Below, piece after piece: positions 1 through 11,679 of a stretch of 64,000 nt of DNA. The translations under genes were made by a program, and so were the position numbers. Each line of letters starts with the position of its first letter. Positions within the stretch are counted from its first letter, which is position 1. The notes under the pieces were generated by a model, which was given only the letters and a program-made list of their open reading frames with translations, was not told the origin of the DNA and did no database searches. The stretch is from Ptiloglossa arizonensis (lineage: Eukaryota; Arthropoda; Insecta; Hymenoptera; Colletidae), in assembly GCF_051014685.1 (NCBI RefSeq), contig NW_027478385.1, positions 1,240,001 through 1,304,000 on the forward strand. Direction: 5' to 3'.

Positions 1-44
1 GTTCGTCAATCCGTTCGCGAGATATGGGAGTTTGAAGTTAAGTA

Positions 45-60
45 ATGGTTGAGAAACCAT
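45..60. other. Dyad symmetry ATGGTT-GAGA-AACCAT in the monomer
   Basis: This is a perfect 6-bp inverted repeat with a 4-base spacer, seen directly here and at unit position 45-60 of most units reading AATGGTTGAGAAACCAT. Units reading AATGCTT lose one stem pair. Units reading GGTTGAGCAACC, such as those near 10845, 11908, 16860 and 23053, lengthen it to a 7-bp stem with a 2-base spacer. Short dyads are frequent in centromeric satellites lacking a functional CENP-B box. In a transcript the GAGA loop would fit the GNRA class. Function is inference. Confidence 0.75.
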
Positions 61-61
61 C

Positions 62-69
62 AAAATTTT
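62..69. other. AAAATTTT tract in the monomer
   Basis: A symmetrical A/T tract lies directly after the dyad and recurs at unit position 62-69 in most units. A distinct class reads AAAATTAT, for example the fifth monomer of the 6-mer HOR and many units between 27 and 53 kb. Tracts of this type are known to bend DNA or set nucleosome rotational phase. Whether this one does is not testable here. Confidence 0.6.
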
Positions 70-435
70 CGCTGGTCTGATACGCGACACCAATAACGGG
101 AATGGCCAAGGGGAAAAGTACACACGCCATTGTAATCGGGCGAGTTTCTACTTTCAGATGCAACAGGAATTTCTCGAGTTCGCCAATCCGTTCGCGAGGT
201 ATGGAAGTTTGAAGTTAAGGAATGGTTGAGATCCCATAAAAATTTTCGCAAGTCTGATACTCGTAACCAATAACTACAAAGGCCTAGGGGAAAAATACAC
301 ATACCTTTGTAATCGGGCGAGTTTCTACTTTCAGATGCAACAGGAATTTCTCGAGTTCGCCAATCCGTTCGCGAGGTATCGGAGTTTGAAGTGAAGGAAT
401 GGTTGAGAAACCATCAAAATTTTCGCAAGTCTGAT

Positions 436-1181
436 ACTCGAAACCAATAACTGGAATGGCCAAGAGGAAAAGTACACACGCCATTGTAATCCGGCGGGTT
501 TCCACTTTCAGATGCAACAGGAATTTCTCGAGTTCGTCATTCCGTTCGCGAGATATGGGACTTTGAAGTTAAGGAATGGTTGAGAATCATAAAAATTTTC
601 GCAAGTCTGATACTCGAAACCAATAACTACTACGGCCTAGGGCAAAAATACACATACCGTTGTAATCGGGCGAGTTGCTACTTTCAGATGCAACAGGAAT
701 TTCTCGAGTTCGACAATCCGTTCGCGAGATATGGGAGTTTGAAGTTAAGGAATGGTTGAGAAACCATCAAAATTTTCGCTGGTCTGATACTCGAAACCAA
801 TAACTGGAATGGCCAAGGGGAAAAGTACACACGCCATTGTAATCGGGCGAGTTTCCACTTTCAGATGCAGCAGGAATTTCTCGGGTTCATCATTCCGTTC
901 CCGAGATATGGGTGTTTGAAGTTAAGGAATGGTTGGGAAACCATCAAAATTTTCGCTGGTCTGATACTCGAAACCAATAACTGGAATGGCCAAGAGGAAA
1001 AGTACACACGCCAATGTAATCCGGCGGGTTTCCACTTTCAGATGCAACAGGAATTTCTCGAGTTCGTCATTCCGTTCGCGAGATATGGGACTTTGAAGTT
1101 AAGGAATGGTTGAGAATCATAAAAATTTTCGCAAGTCTGATACTCGAAACCAATAACTACAAGCGCCTAGGGGAAAAATAC
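436..1181 (+). repeat. Local 3-monomer duplication
   Basis: The stretch around 436-650 recurs around 967-1181, about 531 bp (3 units) later. Shared private variants are CCAAGAGGAAAAG, AATCCGGCGGG, GGGACTTTG and the one-base-short GAGAATCATAAAAATT. The two copies have since diverged at a few bases (CGCAAGT versus CGCTGGT, CCATTG versus CCAATG). Confidence 0.75.
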
Positions 1182-2221
1182 ACATACCTTTGTAATCGGG
1201 CGAGATTCTTCTTTCAGATGCAACAGGAATTTCTCGAGTTCGTCAATCCTTTCGCGAGATATGGGAGTTTGAAGTTAAGGAATGGTTGAGGAACCATAAA
1301 AATTTTCGCAAGTCTGATACTCGAAACCAATAACTACAAAGGCCTAGGGGAAAAATACACATACCTTTGTAATCGGGCGAGTTTCTACTTTCAGATGCAA
1401 CAGGAATTTCTCGAGTTCGTCAATCCGTTCGCGAGATATGGGAGTTTGAAGTTAAGTAATGGTTGAGAAACCATCAAAATTTTCGCTGGTCTGATACGCG
1501 ACACCAATAACGGGAATGGCCAAGGGGAAAAGTACACACGCCATTGTAATCGGGCGAGTTTCCACTTTCAGATGCAACAGGAATTTCTCGAGTTAGCCAA
1601 TCCGTTCCCGAGGTATCGGAGTTTGAAGTTAAGGAATGGTTGAGAAACCATCAAAATTTTCGCAAGTCTGATACTCGAAACCAATAACTACTATGGCCTA
1701 GGGCAAAAATACACATACCGTTGTAATCGGGCGAGTTTCTGCTTTCAGATGCAATAGAAAATTCTCGCGTTCGTCAATCCGTTCGTGAGATATGGGAGGT
1801 TGAAGTTAAGGAATGGTTGAGAAACCATCAAAATTTTCGCAAGTGTGATACTCGAAACCAATAACTGGAATGGCCTAGGGGAAAAGTACACACACCATTG
1901 TAAAGGGGCGAGTTTCTACTTTCAGATGCAACAGGAATTTCTCGAGTTCGTCAATCCGTTCGCGAGATATGGGAGTTTGAAGTTAAGGAATGGTTGAGAA
2001 ACCATCAAAATTTTCGCTGGTCTGATACGCGAAACCAATAACTGGAATGGCCTAGGCGAAAAGTACACACACCATTGGAATCGGGCGAGTTTCTAGTTTC
2101 AGAGGCAACAGGAATTTCTCAATTTCCTCAGTCCGTTCGCGAGATATAGTAGTTTGAAGTGAAGGAATGGTTGAGAAACCATCATAGTTTCGCAAGTCTG
2201 ATACTCAAAACCAATAACTAC

Positions 2222-2895
2222 AATGGCCTAGGGGAAAAGTGCACACACCATTGTAATCGGTCGAGTTTCTACTATCAGATGCAACAGGAATTTCTCGAGT
2301 TCGTGTATCCGTTCGCGAGATATGGGAGTTTGAAGTTAAGGAATGGTTGAGAAACCATCAACAATTTCGCATGTCTGATGCTAGAAACGAATAACTGGAA
2401 TGGCCTAGGGGAAAGGTACAGACACCATTGTAATCGGGCGAGTTTCTACTTTCAGATCTAACAGAAATTTTTCGGATTCGTCAATCCGTTCGCGAGATAT
2501 GGGAGTTTGAAGTTAAGGAATGGTTGAGAAACCATCAAAATTTTCGCAAGTCTGATACTCGAAACCAATAACTGGAATGGCCTAGGGGAAAAGTGCACAC
2601 ACCATTGTAATCGGTCGAGTTTCTACTATCAGATGCAACAGGAATTTCTCGAGTTCGTCTATCCGTTCGCGAGATATGGGAGTTTGAAGTTAAGGAATGG
2701 TTGAGAAACCATCAACAATTTCGCATGTCTGATGCTAGAAACGAATAACTGGAATGGCCTAGGGGAAAGGTACAGACACCATTGTAATCGGGCGAGTTTC
2801 TTCTTTCAGATCTAACAGAAATTTTTCGGATTCGTCAATCCGTTCGCGAGATATGGGAGTTTGAAGTTAAGGAATGGTTGAGAAACCATCAAAAT
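2222..2895 (+). repeat. Dimer (354-bp) tandem duplication
   Basis: The pair of units with GAAAAGTGCACACACC, AATCGGTCGAG and CTACTATCAG, followed by GCATGTCTGATGCTAG, GAAAGGTACAGACACC and CAGATCTAACAG, occurs twice at a 354-bp offset. The second unit of each pair has lost the CTCGAG junction (TTTTTCGGATTCG). Confidence 0.85.
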
Positions 2896-4015
2896 TTTCC
2901 CCAGTCTGATACTCGAAACCAATAACTACAAAGGCCTAGGGGAAAAATACACATACCTTTGTAATCGGGCGAGTTTCCACTTTCAGATGCAACAGGAATT
3001 TCTCGAGTTCATCATTCCGTTCGCGAGATATGGAAGTTTGAAGTTAAGGAATGGTTGAAAAACCATCAAAATTTTCGCAAGTGTGATACTCGAAACCAAT
3101 AACTGGAGTGGCCTACGGGAAAAGTACACACACCATTGTAATCGGGCGAGTTTCTTCTTTCAGATGCAACAGGCATTTCTCGAGTTCGTCAATCCGTTCG
3201 CGAGGTATGGGAGTTTGAATTTAAGGAATGGTTGAGGATCCATCAAAATTTTCGCAAGTCTGATACTCGAAACCAATAACTACAAAGGCCTAGGGGAAAA
3301 ATACACATACATTTGTAATCGGGCGAGTTTCTACTTTCAGATGCAACTGGAATTTCTCGAGTTCGTCAATCCGTTCGCGAGATATGGAAGTTTAAAGTTA
3401 AGGAATGCTTGAGAATCCATCAAAATTTTCGCTGGTCTGATACTCGAAACCAACAACTGGAATGGCCTAGGGGAAAAGTAGACACACCGTTGTAATCGGG
3501 CGAGTTTCTGCTTTTAGATGCAATAGGAATTTCTCGAGTTCGTCATTCCGTTCGCGAGATATGGGAGTTTGAAGTTAAAGAATGCTTGAGAGACCATCAA
3601 AATTTTCGCAAGTCTGATACTCGAAACCAATAACTACAAAGGCATAGGGGAAAAATGCACATACTTTTGTAATCGGGCGAGTTTCCACTTTCAGATGCAA
3701 TAGGAATTTCTCGAGTTCGTCATTCCGTTCGCGAGATATGGGAGTTTGAAGTTAAGGAACGGTTGAGCAACCATCAAAATTTTCGCAATTCTGATACTCG
3801 AAACCAATAACTACTATGGCCTAGGGCAAAACTGCACATACCGTTGAAATCGGACGAGTTTCTGCTTTCAGATGCAACAGGTATTTCTCGAGTTCGTCAA
3901 TCCGTTCGCGAGATATGGGAGTTTGAAGTTAAGGAATGTTTGAGAAACCATCAAAATTATCGCAAGTCTGATACTCGAAACCAATAACTACAAAGGCATA
4001 GGGGAAAAATACACA

Positions 4016-4032
4016 TACCGTTGTAATCGGGC
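4016..4032 (+). other. CENP-B-box-like 17-mer (representative copy)
   Basis: The sequence TACCGTTGTAATCGGGC matches the mammalian CENP-B box pattern NTTCGNNNNANNCGGGN at 7 of its 9 fixed positions. The two mismatches replace TT with AC. The CGGG and spaced A are intact. The 17-mer sits at unit position 125-141 and is the commonest version. Other classes read CCATTG, CCTTTG, CGGTTG or CCGTTGTATT at this site, and none restores TTCG. By my rough estimate a 7-of-9 match is expected about once per two random 177-bp units on both strands, so the match may be chance. Confidence 0.35.
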
Positions 4033-4035
4033 GAG

Positions 4036-4048
4036 TTTCTGCTTTCAG
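4036..4048 (+). other. Polypyrimidine-CAG run followed by ATG (splice-acceptor-like)
   Basis: TTTCTGCTTTCAG directly precedes ATGCAA at unit position 145-160 in most units. It resembles a 3' splice site. If the satellite is transcribed, cryptic acceptors would occur every 177 nt. A few units carry CAGGTATTT (for example near 3878 and 27236), which resembles a donor. There is no evidence in the sequence that splicing occurs. Confidence 0.3.
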
Positions 4049-4540
4049 ATGCAATAGGAAATTCTCGAGTTCGTCAATCCGATCGCGAGATATGGAAGTT
4101 TGAAGTTAAGGAATGCTTGAGAAACCATCAAAATTTTCGCTGGTCTGATACTCGAAACCAACAACTGGAATCGCCTAGGGGAAAAGTACACACACCGTTG
4201 TATTCGGGCGAGTTTCTGCTTTCAGAAGCAATAGGAAATTCTCGACCTCGTCAATCCGTTCGCGAGATATGGGAGTTGGAAATTAAGGAATGGTTGAGAA
4301 ACCATCAAAATTTTCGCAAGTCTGATACTCGAAACCAATAACTACAATGGCCTAGGGGAAAAATACACATACCGTTGTAATCGGGCGGGTTTCTGCTTTC
4401 AGATGCAATAGGAAATTCTCCAGTTCGTCAATCCGTTCGCGAGATATGGAAGTTTGAAGTTAAGGAATGGTTGAAAAACCATCACAATTTTGGCAAGTCT
4501 GATACTCGAAACCAATAACTACTATGGCCTAGGGCAAAAA

Positions 4541-7500
4541 TACACGTACCGTTGTAATCGGGCGTGTTTCTGCTTTCAGATGCAATAGGAAATTCTCGAG
4601 TTCGTCAATCCGTTCGCGAGATATGGGAGTTTGAAGTTAAGGAATGGTAGAGAAACCATCAAAATTTTCGCAACTCTGATACTCGAAACCAATAACTACA
4701 ATGGCCTAGGGGGAAAATACACACACCATTGTAATCGTGCGAGTTTCTACTTTCAGATGCAACAGGAATTTCTCGAGTTCGTCATTCCATTCGCGAGATA
4801 TGGGAGTTTGAAGTTAAGGAATGGTAGAGAAACCATCAAAATTTTCGCAAGTCTCATACTCGAAACCAATAACTACAAAGGCATAGGGGAAAAATGCACA
4901 TACCTTTGTAATCGGGCGAGTTTCCACTTCCAGATGCAACAGGAATTTCTCGAGTTCGTCATTCCGTTCGCGAGATATGGGAGTTTGAAGTTAAGGAATG
5001 GTTGAGAAACCATCAAAATTTTCGCAATTCTGATGCTAGAAACCAATAACTACAATGGCCTAGGGGAAAAATACACATACCGTTGTAATCGGGCGAGTTT
5101 CTGCTTTCAGATGCAACAGGAATTTCTCGAGTTCGTCAATCCGTTCGCGAGATATGGGAGTTTGAAGTTAAGGAATGGTTGAGAAATCATCAAAATTTTC
5201 GCAAGCCTGATACACGAATCCAATAACTACAAAGGCCTAGGGGAAAAATACACGTACCGTTGTAATCGGGCGAGTTTCTGCTTTCAGATGCAATAGGAAA
5301 TTCTCGAGTTCGTCATTCCGTTCGCGAGATATGGGAGTTTGAAGTTAAGGAATGGTTGAGAAACCATCAAAATTTTCGCAAGTCTCATACTCGAAACCAA
5401 TAATTACAAAGGCATAGGGGAAAAATGCACATACCTTTGTAATCGGGCGAGTTTCCACTTCTATATGCAACAGGAATTTCTCGAGTTCGTCATTCCGTTC
5501 GCGAGATATGGGAGTTTGAAGTTAAGGAACGGTTGAGAAACCATCAAAATTTTCGCAAGTCTGATACTCGAAACAAATAACTACAAATGCCTAGGGGATA
5601 AATACACATACCGTTGTAATCGGGCGAGATTCTACTTTCACATGCAACAGGAATTTCTCACGTTCGTCAATCCGTTCGCGAGATATGGGAGTTTGAAGTT
5701 AAGGAATGGTTGAGAAACCATCAAAATTTTCGTTGGCCTGATACTTGAAACCAATAACTGGAATGGCCTAGGGGAAAAGTACATACACCATTGTAATCGG
5801 GCAAGCTTCTACTATCAGATACAACAGGAATTTCTCGAGATCGTCAATGCGATCGCGAGATATGGGAGTTTGAAGTTAAGGAATGGTTGAGAAATCATCA
5901 AAATTTTCGCAAGCCTGATACTCGAAACCAATAACTACAATGGCCTAGGGGAAAAATACACACACCGTTGTAATCGGGCGAGTTTCTGCTTTTAGATGCA
6001 ATAGGAAATTCTCGAGTTCGTCAATCCGTTCGCGAGATATGGAAGTGTGAAAATAAGGAATGGTTGAGAAACCATCAAAATTTTCGCAAGTCTGATACTC
6101 GAAACCAATAACTACAAATGCCTAGGGGAAAAATACACATACCGTTGTAATCGGGCGAGATTCTGCTTTCAGACGCAATAGGAATTTCTCGAGTTCGTCA
6201 ATCCGTTCGCGGGATATGGGAGTTTGAAGTTAAGGTATGCTTAAGAAACCATCAAAATTCTCGCTGGTCTGATACTCGAAACCAACAACTGGAATGGCCT
6301 AGGGGAAAAGTATATACACCATTGTAATCGAGCGAGTTTCTACTTTCAGATACAACAGGAATTTCTCGCGTTCGTCAATGCGTTCGCGAGATATGGGAGT
6401 TTGAAGTTAAGGAATGGTTGAGAAATCATCAAAATTTTCGCAAGCCTGATACACGAATCCAATAACTACTATGGCCTAGGGCAAAAATACACATACCGTT
6501 GTAATCGGGCGAGTTTCTGCTTTCAGACGCAATAGGAATTTCTCACGTTCGTCAATCCGTTCGCGAGATATGGGAGTTTGAAGTTAAGGAATGGTTGAGA
6601 AACCATCAAAATTTTCGCAAGTCTGATACTCGAAACAAATAACTACAAATGCCTAGGGGATAAATACACATACCGTTGTAATCGGGCGAGATTCTACTTT
6701 CACATGCAACAGGAATTTCTCACGTTCGTCAATCCGTTCGCGAGATATGGGAGTATGAAGTTAAGGAATGGTTGAGAAACCATCAAAATTTTCGTTGGTC
6801 TGATACTTGAAACCAATAACTGGAATGGCCTAGGGGAAAAGTACATACACCATTGTAATCGGGCAAGTTTCTACTATCAGATACAACAGGAATTTCTCGA
6901 GTTCGTCAATGCGATCGCGAGATATGGGAGTTTGAAGTTAAGGAATGGTTGAGAAATCATCAAAATTTTCGCAATTCTGATACTCGAAACCAACAACCAC
7001 TGTGGCCTAGGGCAAAAATACACATACCGTTGTAATCGGGCGAGTTTCTGCTTTCAGATGCAATAGGAAATTCTCGAGTTCGTCAATCCGGTCGCGAGAT
7101 ATGGAAGTTTGAAGTTAAGGAATGCTTGAGAAACCATCAAAATTTTCGCTGGTCTGATACTCGAAACCAACAACTGGAATGGCCTAGGGGAAAAGTAGAC
7201 ACACCGTTGTAATCGGGCGAGTTTCTGCTTTTAGATGCAATAGGAATTTCTCGAGTTCGTCATTCCGTTCGCGAGATATGGGAGTTTGAAGTTAAAGAAT
7301 GCTTGAGAGACCATCAAAATTTTCGCAAGTCTGATACTCGAAACCAATAACTACAAAGGCATAGGGGAAAAATGCACATACTTTTGTAATCGGGCGAGTT
7401 TCCACTTTCAGATGCAATCGGAATTTCTCGAGTTCGTCAATTCGTTCGCGAGATATGGGAGTTTGAAGTTAAGGAATGCTTGAGAAACCATCAAAATTAT

Positions 7501-7726
7501 CGCAATTCGGATGCTAGAAACGAATAACTGGAATTGCCTAGGGGAAAAGTACACAGACCATTAAAATCGGGCGAGTTTCTACATTCAGATGCAACAGGAA
7601 TTTCTCGAGTTCGTCATTCCATTCGCGAGATATGGGAGTTTGAAGTTAAGGAATGGTAGAGAAACCATCAAAATTTTCGCAACTCTGATACTCGAAACCA
7701 ATAACTACAATGGCCTAGGGGGAAAA
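4541..7726 (+). repeat. 18-mer block, copy 1 (3186 bp)
   Basis: Every position I compared reappears 3186 bp (18 x 177) downstream with only a handful of differences, for example GAGATCG near 5837 versus GAGTTCG, TATATGC versus TAGATGC near 5461/8647, and TTTCTCGAG versus TTACTCGAG near 5122/8308. The left edge is around the ACACGTACCG at 4541. The last 120 bp (about 7605-7726) match the GGTAGAG unit at the start of the block, which marks the exchange junction with copy 2. The unit at 4777 carries TGG-TAG-AG in place of TGG-TTG-AG, which removes an in-frame stop. Confidence 0.9.
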
Positions 7727-10700
7727 TACACGTACCGTTGTAATCGGGCGTGTTTCTGCTTTCAGATGCAATAGGAAATTCTCGAGTTCGTCAATCCGTT
7801 CGCGAGATATGGGAGTTTGAAGTTAAGGAATGGTAGAGAAACCATCAAAATTTTCGCAACTCTGATACTCGAAACCAATAACTACAATGGCCTAGGGGGA
7901 AAATACACACACCATTGTAATCGTGCGAGTTTCTACTTTCAGATGCAACAGGAATTTCTCGAGTTCGTCATTCCATTCGCGAGATATGGGAGTTTGAAGT
8001 TAAGGAATGGTAGAGAAACCATCAAAATTTTCGCAAGTCTCATACTCGAAACCAATAACTACAAAGGCATAGGGGAAAAATGCACATACCTTTGTAATCG
8101 GGCGAGTTTCCACTTCCAGATGCAACAGGAATTTCTCGAGTTCGTCATTCCGTTCGCGAGATATGGGAGTTTGAAGTTAAGGAATGGTTGAGAAACCATC
8201 AAAATTTTCGCAATTCTGATGCTAGAAACCAATAACTACAATGGCCTAGGGGAAAAATACACATACCGTTGTAATCGGGCGAGTTTCTGCTTTCAGATGC
8301 AACAGGAATTACTCGAGTTCGTCAATCCGTTCGCGAGATATGGGAGTTTGAAGTTAAGGAATGGTTGAGAAATCATCAAAATTTTCGCAAGCCTGATACA
8401 CGAATCCAATAACTACAAAGGCCTAGGGGAAAAATACACGTACCGTTGTAATCGGGCGAGTTTCTGCTTTCAGATGCAATAGGAAATTCTCGAGTTCGTC
8501 ATTCCGTTCGCGAGATATGGGAGTTTGAAGTTAAGGAATGGTTGAGAAACCATCAAAATTTTCGCAAGTCTCATACTCGAAACCAATAATTACAAAGGCA
8601 TAGGGGAAAAATGCACATACCTTTGTAATCGGGCGAGTTTCCACTTCTAGATGCAACAGGAATTTCTCGAGTTCGTCATTCCGTTCGCGAGATATGGGAG
8701 TTTGAAGTTAAGGAACGGTTGAGAAACCATCAAAATTTTCGCAAGTCTGATACTCGAAACAAATAACTACAAATGCCTAGGGGATAAATACACATACCGT
8801 TGTAATCGGGCGAGATTCTACTTTCACATGCAACAGGAATTTCTCACGTTCGTCAATCCGTTCGCGAGATATGGGAGTTTGAAGTTAAGGAATGGTTGAG
8901 AAACCATCAAAATTTTCGTTGGCCTGATACTTGAAACCAATAACTGGAATGGCCTAGGGGAAAAGTACATACACCATTGTAATCGGGCAAGCTTCTACTA
9001 TCAGATACAACAGGAATTTCTCGAGTTCGTCAATGCGATCGCGAGATATGGGAGTTTGAAGTTAAGGAATGGTTGAGAAATCATCAAAATTTTCGCAAGC
9101 CTGATACTCGAAACCAATAACTACAATGGCCTAGGGGAAAAATACACACACCGTTGTAATCGGGCGAGTTTCTGCTTTTAGATGCAATAGGAAATTCTCG
9201 AGTTCGTCAATCCGTTCGCGAGATATGGAAGTGTGAAAATAAGGAATGGTTGAGAAACCATCAAAATTTTCGCAAGTCTGATACTCGAAACCAATAACTA
9301 CAAATGCCTAGGGGAAAAATACACATACCGTTGTAATCGGGCGAGATTCTGCTTTCAGACGCAATAGGAATTTCTCGAGTTCGTCAATCCGTTCGCGGGA
9401 TATGGGAGTTTGAAGTTAAGGTATGCTTAAGAAACCATCAAAATTCTCGCTGGTCTGATACTCGAAACCAACAACTGGAATGGCCTAGGGGAAAAGTATA
9501 TACACCATTGTAATCGAGCGAGTTTCTACTTTCAGATACAACAGGAATTTCTCGCGTTCGTCAATGCGTTCGCGAGATATGGGAGTTTGAAGTTAAGGAA
9601 TGGTTGAGAAATCATCAAAATTTTCGCAAGCCTGATACACGAATCCAATAACTACTATGGCCTAGGGCAAAAATACACATACCGTTGTAATCGGGCGAGT
9701 TTCTGCTTTCAGACGCAATAGGAATTTCTCACGTTCGTCAATCCGTTCGCGAGATATGGGAGTTTGAAGTTAAGGAATGGTTGAGAAACCATCAAAATTT
9801 TCGCAAGTCTGATACTCGAAACAAATAACTACAAATGCCTAGGGGATAAATACACATACCGTTGTAATCGGGCGAGATTCTACTTTCACATGCAACAGGA
9901 ATTTCTCACGTTCGTCAATCCGTTCGCGAGATATGGGAGTATGAAGTTAAGGAATGGTTGAGAAACCATCAAAATTTTCGTTGGTCTGATACTTGAAACC
10001 AATAACTGGAATGGCCTAGGGGAAAAGTACATACACCATTGTAATCGGGCAAGTTTCTACTATCAGATACAACAGGAATTTCTCGAGTTCGTCAATGCGA
10101 TCGCGAGATATGGGAGTTTGAAGTTAAGGAATGGTTGAGAAATCATCAAAATTTTCGCAATTCTGATACTCGAAACCAACAACCACTGTGGCCTAGGGCA
10201 AAAATACACATACCGTTGTAATCGGGCGAGTTTCTGCTTTCAGATGCAATAGGAAATTCTCGAGTTCGTCAATCCGGTCGCGAGATATGGAAGTTTGAAG
10301 TTAAGGAATGCTTGAGAAACCATCAAAATTTTCGCTGGTCTGATACTCGAAACCAACAACTGGAATGGCCTAGGGGAAAAGTAGACACACCGTTGTAATC
10401 GGGCGAGTTTCTGCTTTTAGATGCAATAGGAATTTCTCGAGTTCGTCATTCCGTTCGCGAGATATGGGAGTTTGAAGTTAAAGAATGCTTGAGAGACCAT
10501 CAAAATTTTCGCAAGTCTGATACTCGAAACCAATAACTACAAAGGCATAGGGGAAAAATGCACATACTTTTGTAATCGGGCGAGTTTCCACTTTCAGATG
10601 CAATCGGAATTTCTCGAGTTCGTCAATTCGTTCGCGAGATATGGGAGTTTGAAGTTAAGGAATGCTTGAGAAACCATCAAAATTATCGCAATTCGGATGC

Positions 10701-10790
10701 TAGAAACGAATAACTGGAATTGCCTAGGGGAAAAGTACACAGACCATTAAAATCGGGCGAGTTTCTACATTCAGATGCAACAGGAATTTA
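7727..10790 (+). repeat. 18-mer block, copy 2
   Basis: This is the tandem partner of 4541-7726. Identity runs to about 10790, where copy 2 continues into the 6-mer HOR domain (GGTTGAGCAACC near 10843) whereas copy 1 returns to the block start. Internal markers in both copies include GTCAATGCGATCGCG, AAGTGTGAAAATAAGG, CGTTCGCGGGATATG and GTCAATCCGGTCGCG. The last marker opens a short run of units (10264-10794) already typical of the 6-mer HOR. Confidence 0.88.
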
Positions 10791-10794
10791 TCGA

Positions 10795-11679
10795 GTTCGT
10801 CATTCCGTTCGCGAGATATGGGAGTTTGAAGTTAAGGAATGGTTGAGCAACCATCAAAATTTTCGCAAGTCTGATACTCGAAACCAATAACTACAATGGC
10901 CTAGGGGAAAAATACACATACCGTTGTAATCGGGCGGGTTTCTGCTTTCAGATGCAATAGGAAATTCTCCAGTTCGTCAATCCGTTCGCGAGATATGGAA
11001 GTTTGAAGTTAAGGAATGCTTGAGAAATCATCAAAATTTTCGCTGGTCTGATACTCGAAACCAACAACTGGAATGGCCTAGGGGAAAAGTAGACACACCG
11101 TTGTAATCGGGCGAGTTTCTGCTTTTAGATGCAATAGGAATTTCTCGAGTTCGTCATTCCGTTCGCGAGATATGGGAGTTTGAAGTTAAAGAATGCTTGA
11201 GAGACCATCAAAATTTTCGCAAGTCTGATACTCGAAACCAATAACTACAAAGGCATAGGGGAAAAATGCACATACTTTTGTAATCGGGCGAGTTTCCACT
11301 TTCAGATGCAATAGGAATTTCTCGAGTTCGTCATTCCGTTCGCGAGATATGGGAGTTTGAAGTTAAGGAATGCTTGAGAATCCATCAAAATTATCGCAAT
11401 TCGGATGCTAGAAACGAATAACTGGAATTGCCTAGGGGAAAAGTACACAGACCATTAAAATCGGGCGAGTTTCTACTTTCAGATGCAACAGGAATTTCTC
11501 GAGTTCGTCATTCCGTTCGCGAGATATGGGAGTTTGAAGTTAAGGAATGGTTGAGAAACCATCACAATTTTCGCAAGTCTGATACTCGAAACCAATAACC
11601 ACTGTGGCCTAGGGCAAAAATACACATACCGTTGTAATCGGGCGAGTTTCTGCTTTCAGATGCAATAGGAAATTCTCGA
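10795..11679 (+). repeat. Entry of the 6-mer HOR: hybrid unit plus monomers 3-6
   Basis: The unit at 10795 begins as HOR monomer 6 (GTCATTCCGTTCG) and continues as monomer 2 (GGTTGAGCAACC, then GGCGGGTTTCTGC and AATTCTCCAG). Monomers 3 (10972), 4 (11149), 5 (11326) and 6 (11503) follow in order. This is a shortened HOR copy created by a crossover inside a monomer. Confidence 0.8.

Larger units (their letters stand above)
1..177 (+). repeat. Reference monomer 1 (unit map)
   Basis: This unit sets the coordinates used elsewhere. Unit position 1 is the last G of CTCGAG. Landmarks: TCGCGA (NruI-type palindrome) at 15-20; inverted repeat ATGGTT-GAGA-AACCAT at 45-60; AAAATTTT at 62-69; CCTAGG (AvrII-type) at 106-111 in most units, though this unit reads CCAAGG; an A-tract at 114-117; a CENP-B-box-like 17-mer at 125-141; a pyrimidine-rich run ending in CAG at 145-157 followed by ATG at 158-160; CTCGAG starting at 173. 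A typical unit has about 74 G+C of 177 and ten CpG. This copy carries private variants (AAGTAATGG, TACGCGACACC, AACGGG) shared only with the unit at 1415. Confidence 0.95.
1..4540 (+). repeat. Heterogeneous monomer region without a clear HOR
   Basis: About 25 units show many private substitutions and no single multi-monomer period. Several units have lost landmarks: CCAAGG for CCTAGG in the first 1.6 kb, and TTTTTCGG for the CTCGAG junction near 2467 and 2821. Three of the 14 one-base deletions lie here (near 585, 1113 and 2188). From about 3.4 kb, units typical of the 6-mer HOR begin to appear (GTAGACACACC and GAGAGACCATC), so this looks like a less homogenised neighbour of the HOR regions. 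Confidence 0.8.

Noticed and set aside
1..1591. A full 8-mer HOR of 1414 bp beginning at position 1
   Set aside because: Only the first unit of each presumed copy (1-177 and 1415-1591) shares private variants. The next units belong to different classes, so there is a shared monomer and not a shown HOR.
4631..5005. 124-codon open frame, repeated at 7817-8191, as a protein-coding gene
   Set aside because: It is made wholly of satellite units. The frame exists because unit length is a multiple of three and one class lacks the stop. The same frame is closed in most units and there is no promoter, other gene structure or non-repeat sequence.
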